Origin: Cucumis sativus
Taxonomy: Eukaryota > Streptophyta > Magnoliopsida > Cucurbitales > Cucurbitaceae
Assembly: GCF_000004075.3 (NCBI RefSeq)
Contig: NC_026660.2
Span: 25,237,498-25,301,497 of the forward strand
DNA: 64,000 bases
Reading direction: 5' to 3'
A model generated the notes under the pieces. It was not told the origin of the DNA and did not search any database. It saw nothing but the letters and a program-made list of their open reading frames with translations. Shown piece after piece: positions 11,877-25,900 of this stretch (positions are counted from its first letter, which is position 1; each line of letters starts with the position of its first letter). Made by a program: the position numbers and the translations under genes.

Positions 11877-14800
11877 GCAACTATACTGGAAAGTCTATAC
11901 TGGAAAGGGAAATTTTCTTTTTTTATTTATGGACGGCTTTAACATTTAATTGTTGTGTGTTCTAATTAGGAACTATTTTGGTGCGGCAATGTAAATGTTA
12001 CGTTCGGTCGTTGTTGCTATTATATACTTTTGAAAATTAGTATCCAATAAAAACCCACATCATGTCGAAGATTTGGAAGATGCAGAAGTTGGGCATATCT
12101 ATTTATTTGGTACACACTGTGTGAATTAGTTTAATTTCTTTTACTTTTCTCTCTCTCATCCATCAATCCTAATTGCTATCAATTAAAACCATCAATGTAT
12201 TGTGTTGTATTAATCTAAACCCTAAATTTTTGTAATTGTAATAACTATTGTTTCTCTCTAAACCTAGTTTAAGAATATGGTGTGAAATAAAAAAAAATAC
12301 AATTCAAAAACTTTAACTTAATCAACGTACACTCTTTACTAGAATCATATTTGAAAATTGCCCTCAAATGACATGTTAATAGAAATAGATTATTAGAATT
12401 GAAACATAAATATTTGTCATATATATGCAATCTTATTCAAGAGTTCAAATAGGTTCATTTACAAAATTTTAAAGTTGTTCGATCTATAAAATTAGAATTC
12501 TTTATAATAGATGAGGATAAATTTAAAATTTAAAATAATAAAGTTATTAAGTTTAAAGTTCAAATTCATATTGTTTCAATTTTTTTTTTTTAACAAATTT
12601 AAAATTTGGGAAACATGTCAGGTTGATAAAGAAAAAAAAGAGTATAATTCAGAAATACATTCCTTTCATTTTCTACCTTTATTTTATTTAATTATTATTG
12701 GACAAAAGAAAGAGATTCTTCTTAAAATTTATTAAAAATATGGGCTTTAAAGGGCTCATTACGAAAGAGCAAATCTGAGGTGAGATTTGAGAGAATCATC
12801 CAATTAAACTTTTGATAATATAGACAATAAAATAAAACATGATTTTGGACTCGAAATAGCTCCATAATATAGCAACCAAAATATAAAATGGAACATTTTC
12901 AAAAATAGGAAAAGTATTAAAACTATTTACTTTTAATTATAAACATAAAGTATATGAGTTGTATTAAATTTAACTAAAAGAAACCCAATTTAAATTAAGT
13001 TGTTTAATTAAATTTAAGTTTGATAAAAAAAAAATGTGAAGTGGAAGATAATTTATAAAGGAAGGAAAAGGAAAGGAAATTAGGAAGTGGGTATGTGCAT
13101 GAATATGAGAGGCACTTTAATTTAAAGTCAAAGAACATTATAGGAAAAAAAATAAAGAAAGAAAGTTTTTCACAAAAGTTAAAATGGGAGTTTTCTCCAT
13201 ATCCATTTCCTTTTAACTTACATGCTATGTCTAAACACTAATTTTAACGTTGATGAGTTTGGAAACACTAATTTAACTTTATATTATAAACACAATGAAT
13301 TTGACAACTTTGAAACCATTTCCAATCATGTTCCTTACTCCTATAATTCAAGCTTCAATTTTTTAACAAGAAAAGAGACTGAGAATTGATTAAGAGTGTT
13401 TAGAAATGGATGACTTTTACATGGTTAAAATTATTTTTGCTATTGTCAAAATCATTAAAATCAGTTTTATCCAAAATAATAATTAATCATTTTTTAAAAT
13501 AGTCGCAAGACCTTCACCCTACCCTTTCATCAATTTCAACTACTAACAACCTCTAATCACCATTTCAACTACTGTCAATCTCTAATCATCATGTTTAAGT
13601 CACCACAATTGATCACTGTTTTTACGAAATATTTGATTACTTAGAAATCAATTTTACAAAATCAATTGTTTTTTTTTAATCAGGGGACCCCAAGACTGGT
13701 CCAAAATTAGGATCGTTGCTTTTTAGAAGCAAATGATAAGACTGGTCCAAAATTGGGATTCCTTTTTCATTTTCTTAAGGGTAAATCACCACAAAATGTG
13801 GCTAATATCGACCATTTCTTTCTAGACCGCATTTAATAATAATTACGAATAATGGGGACAAAGTCAAATTTAATCATTAATAACTGTTTGTTTATCTATA
13901 ATGATGAACACAAGCTAGTTATTTAAAGTAATTATTGTCTATTCTACTATCATCGCCCTACTTAATTATGTTACAGACCCTTTCTTCGAAAAAATAAAAA
14001 TTTGTATCAATACCTCTAAAGTTATTAAAGGGTTTCATCTATTACACTCAACAAAACAAAAACCCTAATACCCCTTGAAATTGAGTGTTTGCATGCCCTT
14101 AATCATGTCCATTAGAGATCACTTTAATGTTTATGCCTCTAAAAACACCCATGCCTTACTCAAAATCAATGTATTTGAATTAAATGACCCCAATGATAAA
14201 TAAATATAGAGATTATTTCAAATATACCATTTAGATTCAAAATATTAACATATATACTAATATTTTAAAAATATTACAAATATAGAAAAATCTGCCAAAT
14301 TAGTTTACTAACAGATTCGTTAAAGTCTCACCAATAGATTTTGCTATATTTACAAATTTTTTAAAATGTTGATATATATCTTTAATAATTATTTCTAAAA
14401 TTGTTACTTACCTAAAAGATGTATTTGACACGAGATTATATGTTTATTATAATACATAAACTAGATATAGGCACAAACTTATAAAAGTCGTGAGGATCTA
14501 TACGCCCATCAATGATGATTGCTAGTGACTATTAACAAAATAATAATAATTTTAGTAGATGAAATTTAAACCCAAAACCTTGAGATTTTGAAAGGGGCAC
14601 AACCACTTTACCAAAAGTATAATATAGTAATAATAATGTATTGTTTAACATATATTGTAATTTAACACTTCAAATTAATATTAAAATACAAAAACCAGGA
14701 ATGTGAGAGGGACACTGACCTTTTAATAAATCCGTCCACTACAAACCCTACTTGCTCCATAATCTTAAGGTTAGTAACTAACAATATGGACATTGAATGT

Positions 14801-15051
14801 GTATATACATTGATTAGTGTCAATATTCACAATGGATAGTGTAAAAAGAACGAGAAAAAGAAGACAGGGTACTAATATGGATAGAGGATTTTGTTGGGAA
14901 AATCAGAGGATATTTTCCTCGACTCCGCTAATATTCAATCACTTTTAAAATATGACACCAAATATGCCATAGAGATCATAAAAAAGAAATGGAACCTTTT
15001 ATAGAGACAAGATGTGGTAGATTCTTGGTATAGGCTCCATAATTCTGATAA
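11877..15051. other. Intergenic between methylesterase C and ATG101
   Basis: About 3.2 kb of AT-rich DNA. A short direct repeat ('aagactggtccaaaatt', at about 13690 and 13738) and a degenerate MITE-like stretch (about 14215-14400) are the only structures seen. The last few hundred bases before 15052 should hold the 3' UTR of ATG101. No gene is supported; the frame at 12511-12735 is low-complexity AT-rich sequence. Confidence 0.55.
14215..14400. repeat. Degenerate MITE-like inverted repeat
   Basis: The left arm ('aaaaatattacaaatatag') and right arm ('ttttgctatatttacaaat') are imperfect inverted copies flanking a short centre. The arms resemble those of the better-preserved MITE at 58312-58590 ('acaaatatagcaaaa' and 'ttttgctatatttacaa'), so this is probably an old relative of the same family. 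Ends and target duplication are not clear. Confidence 0.5.
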
Positions 15052-18000
15052 TCAGCTGAGCATAGTGGGGTGTCCAGTTTGCAACATCCTCTTGATCATG
15101 TCCATTCCAAATGCAGAATCTGATGAACTGATCATTGCCAACATACCATTAAATATGCACTTTATAATAGTCCATGAGCGCTTTAGAGTTCTCTTAATCA
15201 GAATATATAATTAATCACAAAGAAATGAGATGCAAAGACAAAAGGCAATACATGAAGGTTAGTCCACAACTCTTTGGCAGCCAAAACCAAGAAGTTAGTG
15301 AAGTCCAATAATCCTCATCAATGAAGTCGTATTACCAAAGAGGAAGAAACCATTAACCCCACTCAGGCAAACAGTTTTGTGGATTTTTCAATCAGTACAA
15401 ACTATTGGACTTGGGTTCATAAAAAATAAAGCCTCGTGTTAGTAGGAACAAATTTCAGGGCATACATACTCTTTTCCAATTTTATCTCTCATAACTATCG
15501 TGTAATTCCCATTGAATAAACATGAAAGCACCCAGTGAGTTACAAGATCAAGTTTGTCTTTTAAGATATACAAGGATTTAACAAGGTTCACCAAACTCAA
15601 GTAATAGAATAGGGAAATACATGGAGAGTGGAAAAGCATATGATACAAATTATAAAAGCAGAGGGCAAATCATGAAAAAAGTCATGTCAATAATTTCATT
15701 CATTCAACTCACCTAGGAATTGTTATTTCATAGGGGAAAATAACGACACCACAATCTGGACTTGGTATAGCAGGAACATGATCCTTCTTTTCATTCACAA
15801 ACTTTATTACTTGAAACAACACCTCGCGAAGAGAAGCTTCCAGCGTCGTCCTGCGGATGCTTCTCTCATCCAATCCACTCTCTGCACAGAAAGGGAAGGT
15901 CGGTATAAATTATTTGTCCCTGAGAGAACGGAACACTACTACAAGTACTAATGATAAATGCAACAATTAAAAGTACCTCCAGGATCAACTAGAATTTTCT
16001 GTTGGTGAGTCTTGCCAGAATGTATTTTTATGTGTTGGGCCACATGCAAATTGATATACCATTGTTCCCAATAAAAGCGTTCAATTTTGTTAGTGAACCA
16101 AGAGGCTTGTTTATTTTTCTCTTGATAAAAGGATAAACATATCTGCAACAAAAACGGGAAATTAATTATTAAAGATAGAAATAACCAGCACAATGTCCAA
16201 TAAGATACAACATTTTAAAACCTGGCTTTTCTTGTTTGGGTGTTTCTCTACCCAATTAATGAACTGCTCAATCTTCTCATCGATCTTCTTCTCAACTTCA
16301 ATGTCTCCACATTGCACCTATACGGCAATAAATAGAATTGTAGAAGTCCCCAAAAGAATAAAAATAAAAATAAAAATAAAAGAAGCCGACAATCCATGCG
16401 AGATATGACCAGAAGAATCTGAGATTCAATTTTATTTCACATAGAAGATTTCAGTAGTTTCAGCCTCGTGTAATGCCTCAAGCTTTATTGTTGAAAATTT
16501 TCATTATATTAACTTATCGATAAAAAATACAATATGCATCCATCCAGTAGAAAAAGGAATTCTGTTTTAACCCACTAAATTAATAAGCCAAAATCTTATT
16601 AAGGTAAAGCAGTGATGGGAGTTGAGGGAAGAAACAGGGATTTTGTTTTGACCTGTTAAATAAATAATCTAAAATCTTAATATGATTTAAGCACCAAGCT
16701 TTAGTGTTGTATGAGCCTATATAAAACATGATGTGGGCACAAATTTCATATTTTACAACCCAACAGAAAATAAAAAATTGAGATGAACTAATCGATTAAT
16801 GAGTTAAGACTTACATAAGTAATATCAAAAAGCTCCAAATCAATGTCTCTGGGCCGAACAAGACCTAAAGCTCGATGAAATACAATTGTGTGTAGTATAC
16901 CTGATGTAGTGTCAAACAAATGTCATCATATTATAAACAAACTGAATAGTCGTTCTCCATATGAAATTAAATAAATAAAAGATTTCTCCAAACTCAAAAG
17001 TCAACAAACAGTAAATATAGCTGACTGCAGAGGAGAATGTTGTGCTAAGAGGCAATATAACCATGTCATATGACCCAAAGAACATAGGCATACCAAACAT
17101 CCAGAGTATTTCAGGCATAATAACCTGTCGATCCTGAACTATTTATTTATTATTAGAAACCAATTTCCCAAGCCATGTAGGTATGATTGCATAAGGTTAT
17201 AAATATATGATCGTATGGCTAACAGAGTTCATACTTCGTAGTTGGTTGACTTTTTAGTTCTTGCTAGTCATTACCTAGTCTGGCAGAAGGCAATCACATT
17301 GCATTGCAATCTGTCTAAAAATTTTCATCAGTAATAGAATTAGACTTTTTTCTCCCTCTCTGCTACTGAATTTCTATACAATTCTTCTGGACACCGACAT
17401 GACATTACAGCTACCACAAAACTGCTCTGGGAGAAATTCTGAGTGGACATGTCTAGCCTAATAACAGAAATTGATAAAACTTGACAATCATGAAGCCCGA
17501 TTGGAAAAATAAAGAGAATTCTCCATTCTTCAGTTGTGAATAATCAAACTCTCCGACTTCAAAATTCACTACTGACAAATTTTCAAAATAAATCTCCCAT
17601 GAAGTTTGATAAAATGAAGTTTTCATATGAAGCCAATAAACAATATGTCAACACAACAATGAATGGCCATGTGTGAGAAGCAAATTCTTGGAGAAAAACA
17701 TCCAGTTTCACCCACCATTCATTTTAGCAGAAGCTTAAGCATAAAGAAATATTCATCAAGACTATGAGGATAGGGAGCAGTAAGATCAGTTATCATCATC
17801 TTAACTGCTATCATGTCTGCTTCCACAGACAGTATTCACTCAAATAGTAGGTTATGAAAAATGTGGATCCAGTTTGCAGCGTTCTACAACTTTTTTTTTC
17901 CTTTCCAAGGAGCAAAGGAAAAATTACGCTTACTAGAACCAAGTATACGTTGAAAATAAAGACATGATACTGGTAACGGTTCATCAGTTGGATTCAAATT

Positions 18001-20163
18001 TCAATTCAATATTTCACATCCAAATTGGAGCGTATGGATGTGAGTGTGACCTAAACTGACCATATGGTCATGACTTGTAAAGGTCTTGCAAGAAACCACA
18101 ACAGAATAATTGTTTGTTCTTACAAGGATGATCAGACTGTTGAAGAAATAGTCCTTTATTTTACCTCGAGGCTTAGTTGCGAGATCATATGATTGGAGGT
18201 CTAACTTAGCTATACAAATTACTTCCGAAGTTCAGAAAAAACCCAGGCCCTAAGAGTTCTCCACCAAAAAACAAATGATGGGTCAATCAGTCTGAGAAGA
18301 TTCTGATGGCAGAGGGAATAAAAAGCCCGTTAGAAAGTTTTGGCCAATGGTAACAAGCCACAAAGTCAATTATGCAGAGAACTTCGGTATTTAGTCTCAC
18401 ACTGTTATCGTAGGAACAAGGATTGTCAACCATCAAAATATATACTTACCCCATTTACTAAAATGGTGTGACATGTTGTTTTCCTAAACATACTTACCAA
18501 TTCTTTCAACAGCTCCTCTGTAGCTCCTTAAAAAGATAAAGGTTCTCACTAATATGTTAGAAACCAAGGTAGTTATGGAATGTCTTTACCCCACATTGGT
18601 TAGAATGGGATAACCAATGTGGTACTTAAGTGGCTTGGCTCTCCCACCCCAATAGCTGATTTTTGGGGTGTAGTTCTCCAATGTGCCTAAGTACCTAACC
18701 ATGAAGACCACCCCGTTGGAAATATTAGTTGAAAAGGAAACATGTATTTTTCAAGATTTAGAGACTAGGAAACTCACGGAGAGAAATTTTACTTAACATT
18801 TGTTGATGCAGATGCTATAACCTCTTATGTAAATATAACTATCCTCTCATTAATGTCAACTGAAGTGATCTGTTTACAGCTTCTTTCTTTTAAAACTGTT
18901 TTTTTTTTTTTTCATTTCCCATTTAAAAAAGAAAACCACTAAAATATATTGAACCAACAAACAAGAAGAAAGACATTCTTTCTTTGGAATTCTTCCTCCA
19001 TTTGAACAATTTTCTAGTTTTTGAAACTACACTTTTCATCAATCAAGTGAGAGAGGTACAAACCCCAGTTCAAAGATACAGAAAACAGCCAAAAAATCCA
19101 AAAAAGAAAAAACATCGAACTACCCCACTTCCAAAATGAGCCGAACTCAAAACTAAACAACGAAATTGCAAAATAGGAAATCAACTACCAAATCAAAACC
19201 CAAACTTTATTAATCTAACACAGATTTCAAAATAAAACGAGGCCCAGACTGAACCAAGATACTATAAACACTAAACAGTTCCAACCCAACTCTTGAAAGA
19301 ATCAAGATCCTACTAAATCACAACTATTTCCTTTCTTTTTCTTCACCCCTTTCCACTTGGTGCCCGAGCTCTTTCTTTTTCCCCCTTTTGAGCAGTCTTT
19401 TTAACTGTTTTTTGCAAACTCTGGACCATTTTACTAATTAAACTCTATCATCAACCTTCTTCATATGCTTACTTCTCTGCCCTGAAGTTGTTGTGTTGGG
19501 GATGGGGGTGTAGGGTAGATTTTAAGAATTTAAACGTTTGTTGGTTTAGTTAGTCCACAGAGTGACCTCAAATACTTGTCAGATTTTCCTGAATATCCTG
19601 AGTAGTTTAAGCAGAAAAATGATCAACTAAAGCCTAAACATTTTCTCCTCACTCTCATCTAAGCGTGTTTTAAACTGGCCCTCAGTTGACTGAAAAATTG
19701 AAGCATATTTTCTCACATCATAGAACAATTGTATAAAAATACCTCTACATCTCCCAAAACTATGGCAGTCATTGGAAAGACTACCCTGAACTAGATCAGA
19801 TGACACAGAAAGAAGACCATAGCCAGACTGAACGATTAATTTTCAGCCAGCAACTACTTCATAATAAAATATCATACAGATTTTCAACCGACGATATTCG
19901 AAGTATAATTTGTTCAACTAATACTTTTTTATATATTAAAAAAAAACAAGGAACAAGAGGCCCAAAGGCATAAGCTTACAGCGTAGAACTTCGCGTATCT
20001 CGAACTGCTCAACTTGCTACATAGAATAAGGCAGGATAAATCGATTAACACGGCGGCGGCGATGGAGAAAAGGACACAGTTGGAATTCATATGTAAAATT
20101 ACGTGAAGAGAAAAAGAAAAAAGAGAATACCAGTTCTTTGAGTTGGCATACTTCGCAGTTCAT
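15052..20163 (-). CDS. ATG101: Autophagy-related protein 101 (ATG101)
   Basis: Seven exons on the minus strand: 20163-20131, 20016-19980, 16900-16815, 16317-16222, 16142-15977, 15881-15713 and 15127-15052. All have GT-AG borders and matching phases and give 220 residues. The protein starts MNCEVCQLKELQVEQFEIRE, continues through ILHTIVFHRALGLVRPRDID, KIEQFINWVEKHPNKK, NKQASWFTNKIERFYWEQW and FPYEITIPSSSDSAFGMDM, and ends GHPTMLS. This is the end-to-end consensus of ATG101, a HORMA-fold protein that binds ATG13 in the ATG1 kinase complex starting autophagosome formation in the cytosol. Length fits the family. The HORMA core spans nearly all the protein. Exon 1 codes only 11 residues. Intron 2 (16901-19979) is 3.1 kb and holds an inverted-repeat relic. 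No lesion was found. Confidence 0.95.
18560..18725. repeat. Hairpin-rich repeat relic in ATG101 intron 2
   Basis: Perfect 12-base arms CCACATTGGTTA (18591-18602) and TAACCAATGTGG (18611-18622) flank an 8-base loop. A second small stem, CACCCCAA with TTGGGGTG, follows at about 18646-18671. The 'cccacattgg' core with following pyrimidine-rich text resembles LTR/TRIM fragments common in plants, but no LTR ends or target duplication can be placed. It is best called a transposon-derived relic of uncertain class. Confidence 0.45.
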
Positions 20164-22479
20164 GGCAATTGGATATGGTGAGGTTCCGGTGGGTGTTAGA
20201 TCGCGAAATGAAACCCTAACTTTCTGAATTAGAGGAAGTCATCGTTTCTGGGCAGAATTCAAAGCGAAGGTTTTGTAACAAACACTGTTCTTCTAAGGAA
20301 TTTATTTTGTTTTTTTAATAATAATTTTCTCAACTATTTCTCAATTAAATTCGTTGGTTTTGTTTAATACGAAAATAAAATAGTCCAAATTTTGGATGTA
20401 AATAAATAATGAGTTCAATGCACAATTTCTATTTTCTATTGGGGGTTACATTTTAAAAATCCCCTAAGGCCTAAAGTTTGGTTTATTATAATTTCTACCC
20501 GTTTAATAACGGTGTTAGCTTGTCATAAAATATTATAAAAAAGAATTCGTAAGAAAATACATGGAACAACGGTGTTAGCTTGTTATTAAGGTTCTGTCTT
20601 ATAAAACTACCACAAACATCTTTTCTTTATTCACCACCAATATTTTATTACAATTTTCTAATTCATCCATTATAGACCAGATTGTTCGAATATTTTAAAA
20701 GTAATAGTTGACAAATTATGCAAATAACCCATGTTTAAAAGATATATACAGAGAGATCATCATACATTGTAGACAAGATTGTTCGAAAAACTCAAAAAGT
20801 TATAGTTTTGGACTTTGCAACTTAGATTAACTAAAATCAACATACATATATTAAAATATTTAAGAATTTGTGTAAAAATTTGATTTAAGATATGGAAAAA
20901 TTAGTTAAACTTGGTATAAAATCGAAAAGGATTAAATATTCAAGATTAAAAAGTAATTGATTAGAATATCATTCAATATGTATAGAAATGTATGAGAAAA
21001 ACCAAAACATATAATATATGTATGTATACAATATAATATTACAAGTAAACACCTATATTTTATAATTAAATATTAGTTCATATTAATTTGAACTATTTAA
21101 GATGAACTTAAAAAACAATCCATTAATTAACGAAACGTTTATTTATTTGATGAGGTTTTTGCCCATATAGCCTAAGCTTTAATATATCATTTTTTAGAAC
21201 TTAAACTAATCTAAACTAAAGTGTTCCAATTGGGTTTATGGGTTTACAAAATGAATGGGAAGCCCACTGGACCTTTGAGAAAGAATCTTCTAAATTCAAC
21301 TCTTTAAACTTTCGATTATATTACTTCATAGTTCCAATTTTGATAACTAAAACAAATTCAACTACAAATCCTTTTATTTTTCTCCTTTTTATTAGACTTT
21401 TATCTCAAAAGTCATGAAAATATGTTTCTAAGTGCATCACATGAATTAGAAAAACATTATATTTGGTATGAACTTGATGGAAGTTTTGACATCAATGAAA
21501 AATTAAATTTAAGTTTTTTTTTTCAATGTTGAAATTTATCATGAGTTTTTCAAATATTTTTGGTTATATATTTATACTATTCTTAAAAAAGATTATATAT
21601 TTTTACTAAAATTAGTCAATTAATTAGTATTTAGATACACTCTTATACGTATGACTTATAATTTAACTAAAAGATCTTATAGGAGATAACATGCAGTGCA
21701 GCCCTAAGCTCTCCCAAGAAAAATATATAAACCAATACATAAATGGTGTTATTGTGTATTTAAGACACCTTTGTTTTTAGAAATAATTGACGGGTTAAAA
21801 GTGCTATTTATATGTCCATTTTAATAGTTGATTATTATACATTTTAAATGTGGTTTTTCAACAATTAAAAAATGTTTCATAGTAATATTTTTTAACATTT
21901 CAAAATCACTTACTTGTCATTATCCAACGTCACAATTTTATAATTGATTTTAGACATGTCAACAAATTTTTATCCTTCCAAAATCACTCAATGTGATTAT
22001 AAAACTTTGATATTTAATTCAATGAAAAAAGTCGGTTACTTTTAATCTTCCTTGAAGAGGAGTTTAGAGGGCTTTTGGTTGAGCTTTTTAGAACTTTTTT
22101 TCTCTTTGAAAATGAAAAAAAGTACACACAGAATGTAAACTTGTGTACTTTCTCTTTGAAAATTCAGTAAAACTTGCATCAATAAATAATTATCATCATT
22201 TTATAGGTTGCTTAATGATTTTAGGATGTTTGTTCACATATTCTTTAATTTAAATTACATGAGCTTTGAGTACTTCATTGTGTTATTTTCTGAAGAACCA
22301 AATCAAACAACACCCCTAATAATATAGTACATACCATCATACACATAGCATCATTCTCATCTCTAAGTATATTTTGCTTAGTACCACGATGTTACTCATT
22401 TAGGCACCATGACGATGCCCTAATCTCTTCGTTCAAGTTTGGTGTAACAATAGCAAATGACATGTTCACAAGATACCCT

Positions 22480-22925
22480 TGAATCTTAATGATCAAGCCT
22501 TTTGACAAACTTTGATTAACCTCCAAACAAAGCTGGAAATCTTTTTAGTAATTATTCAATAATAAAGTCATACCCTTCAACCTTAGCCAAACTCATCACA
22601 ACACATTAGTTAGAATGAAAAACATGAGAAGACCCAAAGTCAATGTCAATCATTCTAATGGGTCTCTATTGGGTAGTTGCGAGACCTAGACCATGCATTT
22701 GTTCATATAGGGACACAATCAAAACCATTCAATAAACTGCAAACTGTGAGGTCCACCATTATTTGACAGATTTAGATCATGAAAAGAAAAAAAACATCCA
22801 ACAAATTTACCACTTAATGCAGTGAAATTGTGTCTATAACACCATTCACTCTTATCAAATACTTCGTCACACAATCTCTTAAACGATGGACAGTAGTTCC
22901 CATATTGTAAATCTCCCCACACTCA
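22480..22925 (-). pseudogene. Degenerate coding-like patch, possibly transposon-derived
   Basis: The minus strand has a 67-residue open stretch (KRLCDEVFDKSEWCY...) followed, after several stops and a frame change, by another coding-like run (EVNQSLSKGLIIKIQGYLVN). Codon use and base composition are more gene-like than the surroundings. I do not recognise the protein. The broken frame suggests a decayed gene or retroelement fragment; a Copia-type gag remnant is only a guess. Confidence 0.25.
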
Positions 22926-25900
22926 AACACAGAGAGGCTTATGTTCGTCTACGGTGGAGTATATTAATACACACACATTACATATAGTTTTATAGGGATA
23001 GGTTAGGCATAGGGAATATTTAATTAACTGTATTGTGTCCTATCCCATCTCTATGCTTTTAATTTTCAAAGTATGGTCATTCTGAAAGTTGGCGTGTGAG
23101 ACGCCTTCTGTAGGGTTCTCTTGAGTTGATGGAGTTTTGAGGGTGTCTTCATTACGGGGGCCACACCACACCCATTGTACCGTACACTCATTTTTTAGTC
23201 ATGCCCTATGAATATTATTCTCACATTTTTTTTTTCAAAGTAATTTCTAAAAGTAAATAAATAATGGGAAATGGGAAATTATTTTTAAATAAAAATATGT
23301 TCTTTAAATTTTTTGTTCCCAACCCAGTAATTAAATTGCCTGTATTTGTAAGATCTATTGCTTACTATAATGTAGATAATATAGGATATTAATCTCTTTT
23401 ATTCTTCGAAAAAAATTATTATAAGAATTTCGTTTTAGGTGGACAAGGTATAAAAGAAAAAGGTTGTCACAAACACTAAAATTTAGGTGGAAAGGAAAGA
23501 GGAAATTTATATAGGGTTGAAATCGACTTTTTTTTCATGTATAATTATTTCATTTTCTTATTTATACTTTTCAATATTTTATTTTGAACATAATACTTTT
23601 CTTTTTTAAAAAAGGGAATATTTATTTTTCAAACTTTAGTTTTCTTTTTATAACATTCAAAACTTTAGACTTAAAAATGTGGGAGGGATCCATTTTGATT
23701 TTATCATTAAACATATGTATAACATTGTTGAATGGTATAGTTAAATTGTCTTTCCCTATTAATTTAATATTTTTTGGGTAAAATGATCATTTAAGATTGA
23801 GAAAAAAACATTTGCTTATACACAAGATCAATTTAACTTACCTATAGAATATATACGAATATATACATGTTTATTTAACAATCGGAACTAAAACTATTTT
23901 TATTTTGAAATCTTCTAAAAATAGAGAGCCGAGAGAAGGGAAGTTAGAATGTGATTATGGAAGAAGAAAGAAATAAAAAAGAAAAATGGTAGCTATTTAG
24001 CTTGAATGTGAAACAACATTGTAATGATTAAACTGAAAAGAAGAATTAAAAAAAAAAAGTAATTAATTAACATAGGAATTTATCGTTCTTTTGAAGGGAA
24101 TTATTAATATATATAATTTTGAAATAGGGGTGGGATGGGGTCAGGTGAATGGGCAGTGGATTTTCTTTGTAGAGTAGAGTGAGTGTTAATAAGACAATGT
24201 GAAGGGTGGGGACTGTGATTGGATTCCTTTTGTTGTTGATATGATTGGGTGCCTGCCTCTCTATATAATATATATTATTCTACTTCTAAAACAAAATTAA
24301 ATTATTAATTCTACTTTACGTTTTCAATGCTAATATTTGACTCCTCACTTTGGGATAATGTTTTCTTCTCATTATTATGTCATAAATTTGTATTTATCTC
24401 TCTCTCTCTCTTCAATCGCCAATTCACTACCTACCTACACAATCATTTTTCAAAACCTTTTTTCTTTCATTTTTTAATTTTCAATTCTAAATTTTAAAAT
24501 ATTTCAATTTTATTTTCCACCTTTCAGTTTTTGTCTTCATTTTCAAAACTTACCCTTTCTTTTTATTAGCATTCATTTTTATTAATTAATTCAAAAGAAT
24601 TATGAACCTAAATTTTAACTTTAATCTTATTATAGTGATAAAAATGATTAAATTTATTCTAATTTCTAAATCAATGTCTTGAGTAATTTGTAAAATATAA
24701 ACAGTAAGTCTCAATATAATACCTACAAATCAAATGTAAATAAAACTCATATAAATTTGTGATATTTTGAAATAAAGATAATAAATTTAATCTCAAATTA
24801 AAGGATTAATCATATAACATTTTAAAATCTATAAATTATAGGAAGATTAGTATAGACTCAAAAGGTAGTACCTAAAGATAATGTATTCTTCTCATGGGGA
24901 ATTTTATTCCAATTCTCAGCAACTCTACAACTAGAAAACAAAGTACTATTACTCACCTATTAATTTAAGGTGCACTTTTTTCCTGTGATAATTTTTGGTC
25001 AATGTTGCTTTTGAAAATACAATATAGTGGTATTGTCTTTTGATATTTATTATAAACACTTTGTTGAGTGAATCGAGACGTAAAGGGAAAAAAAAAGAAA
25101 AAAAAAGAAAGAGGAATCAATTATGAATCAAATGATGGTTATTTTGAATCATATAAAAGGTACAGTGACGACATGGTGTCATTCACTTGTAGAAATAATT
25201 AAATCTCACCACATACATGATACACCAACAATTAATAATAATAGTAAAAGTATATATAAAATACCAGTAACGATAACATAATATTTATGATATGATTTTA
25301 AATCCTTTCTTAGGCAAGCTGGGAGGGTGGTTGCATTCCCAATACATGGCTTAGCTTAGAGAAAAAAAGTTGATCATTAGATATTTAATATGATAACAAT
25401 GATGAGAAAAATGATTTTGAATAATAGTAGTATATAAATTAAAGAAAGGGAATATGTGTGTGTATATATATATATATAGAATAGATGAAGAGAGAAGAAA
25501 TCCAAAGGGGATTAAATTAGATTTATTTGGGGGACACGTTGGGGAATGGTAGGGCTGCTTAGGTTGTCAGTAAGAATTCTCTTGTGTCAGAGAAAAACTC
25601 ATTCTCTCTGACTCAGTTTTTCTTAATTGTATTGTTTTTTGTATTTTTTGAATAATACATGTATGAATTTTAATATTATAAATTTAAAAAGAAAAAGAGA
25701 GAGATTGGAGAAGGGGGCAGGGCACATGCAAAAGGGTTTAGTGTAGAGAGGGCAAAGACATGATAGATCGATATCTATCTATGGCTATGGGTGTGGTGGG
25801 TGCAAGGACGATTCTGTCCATTTCTCAGCTTTTGTCACGTTTGGATATATCCTCTAAATCTTTCCCTATCCTATTTTCACCCATTTTCTATAATACTCAC

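Noticed and set aside
25706-25730. Sequence resembling miR164 (TGGAGAAG then CAGGGCAC then TGCA)
   Set aside because: It has four extra G bases in the middle and one mismatch, and I found no complementary arm within 200 bases on either side, so no precursor hairpin.
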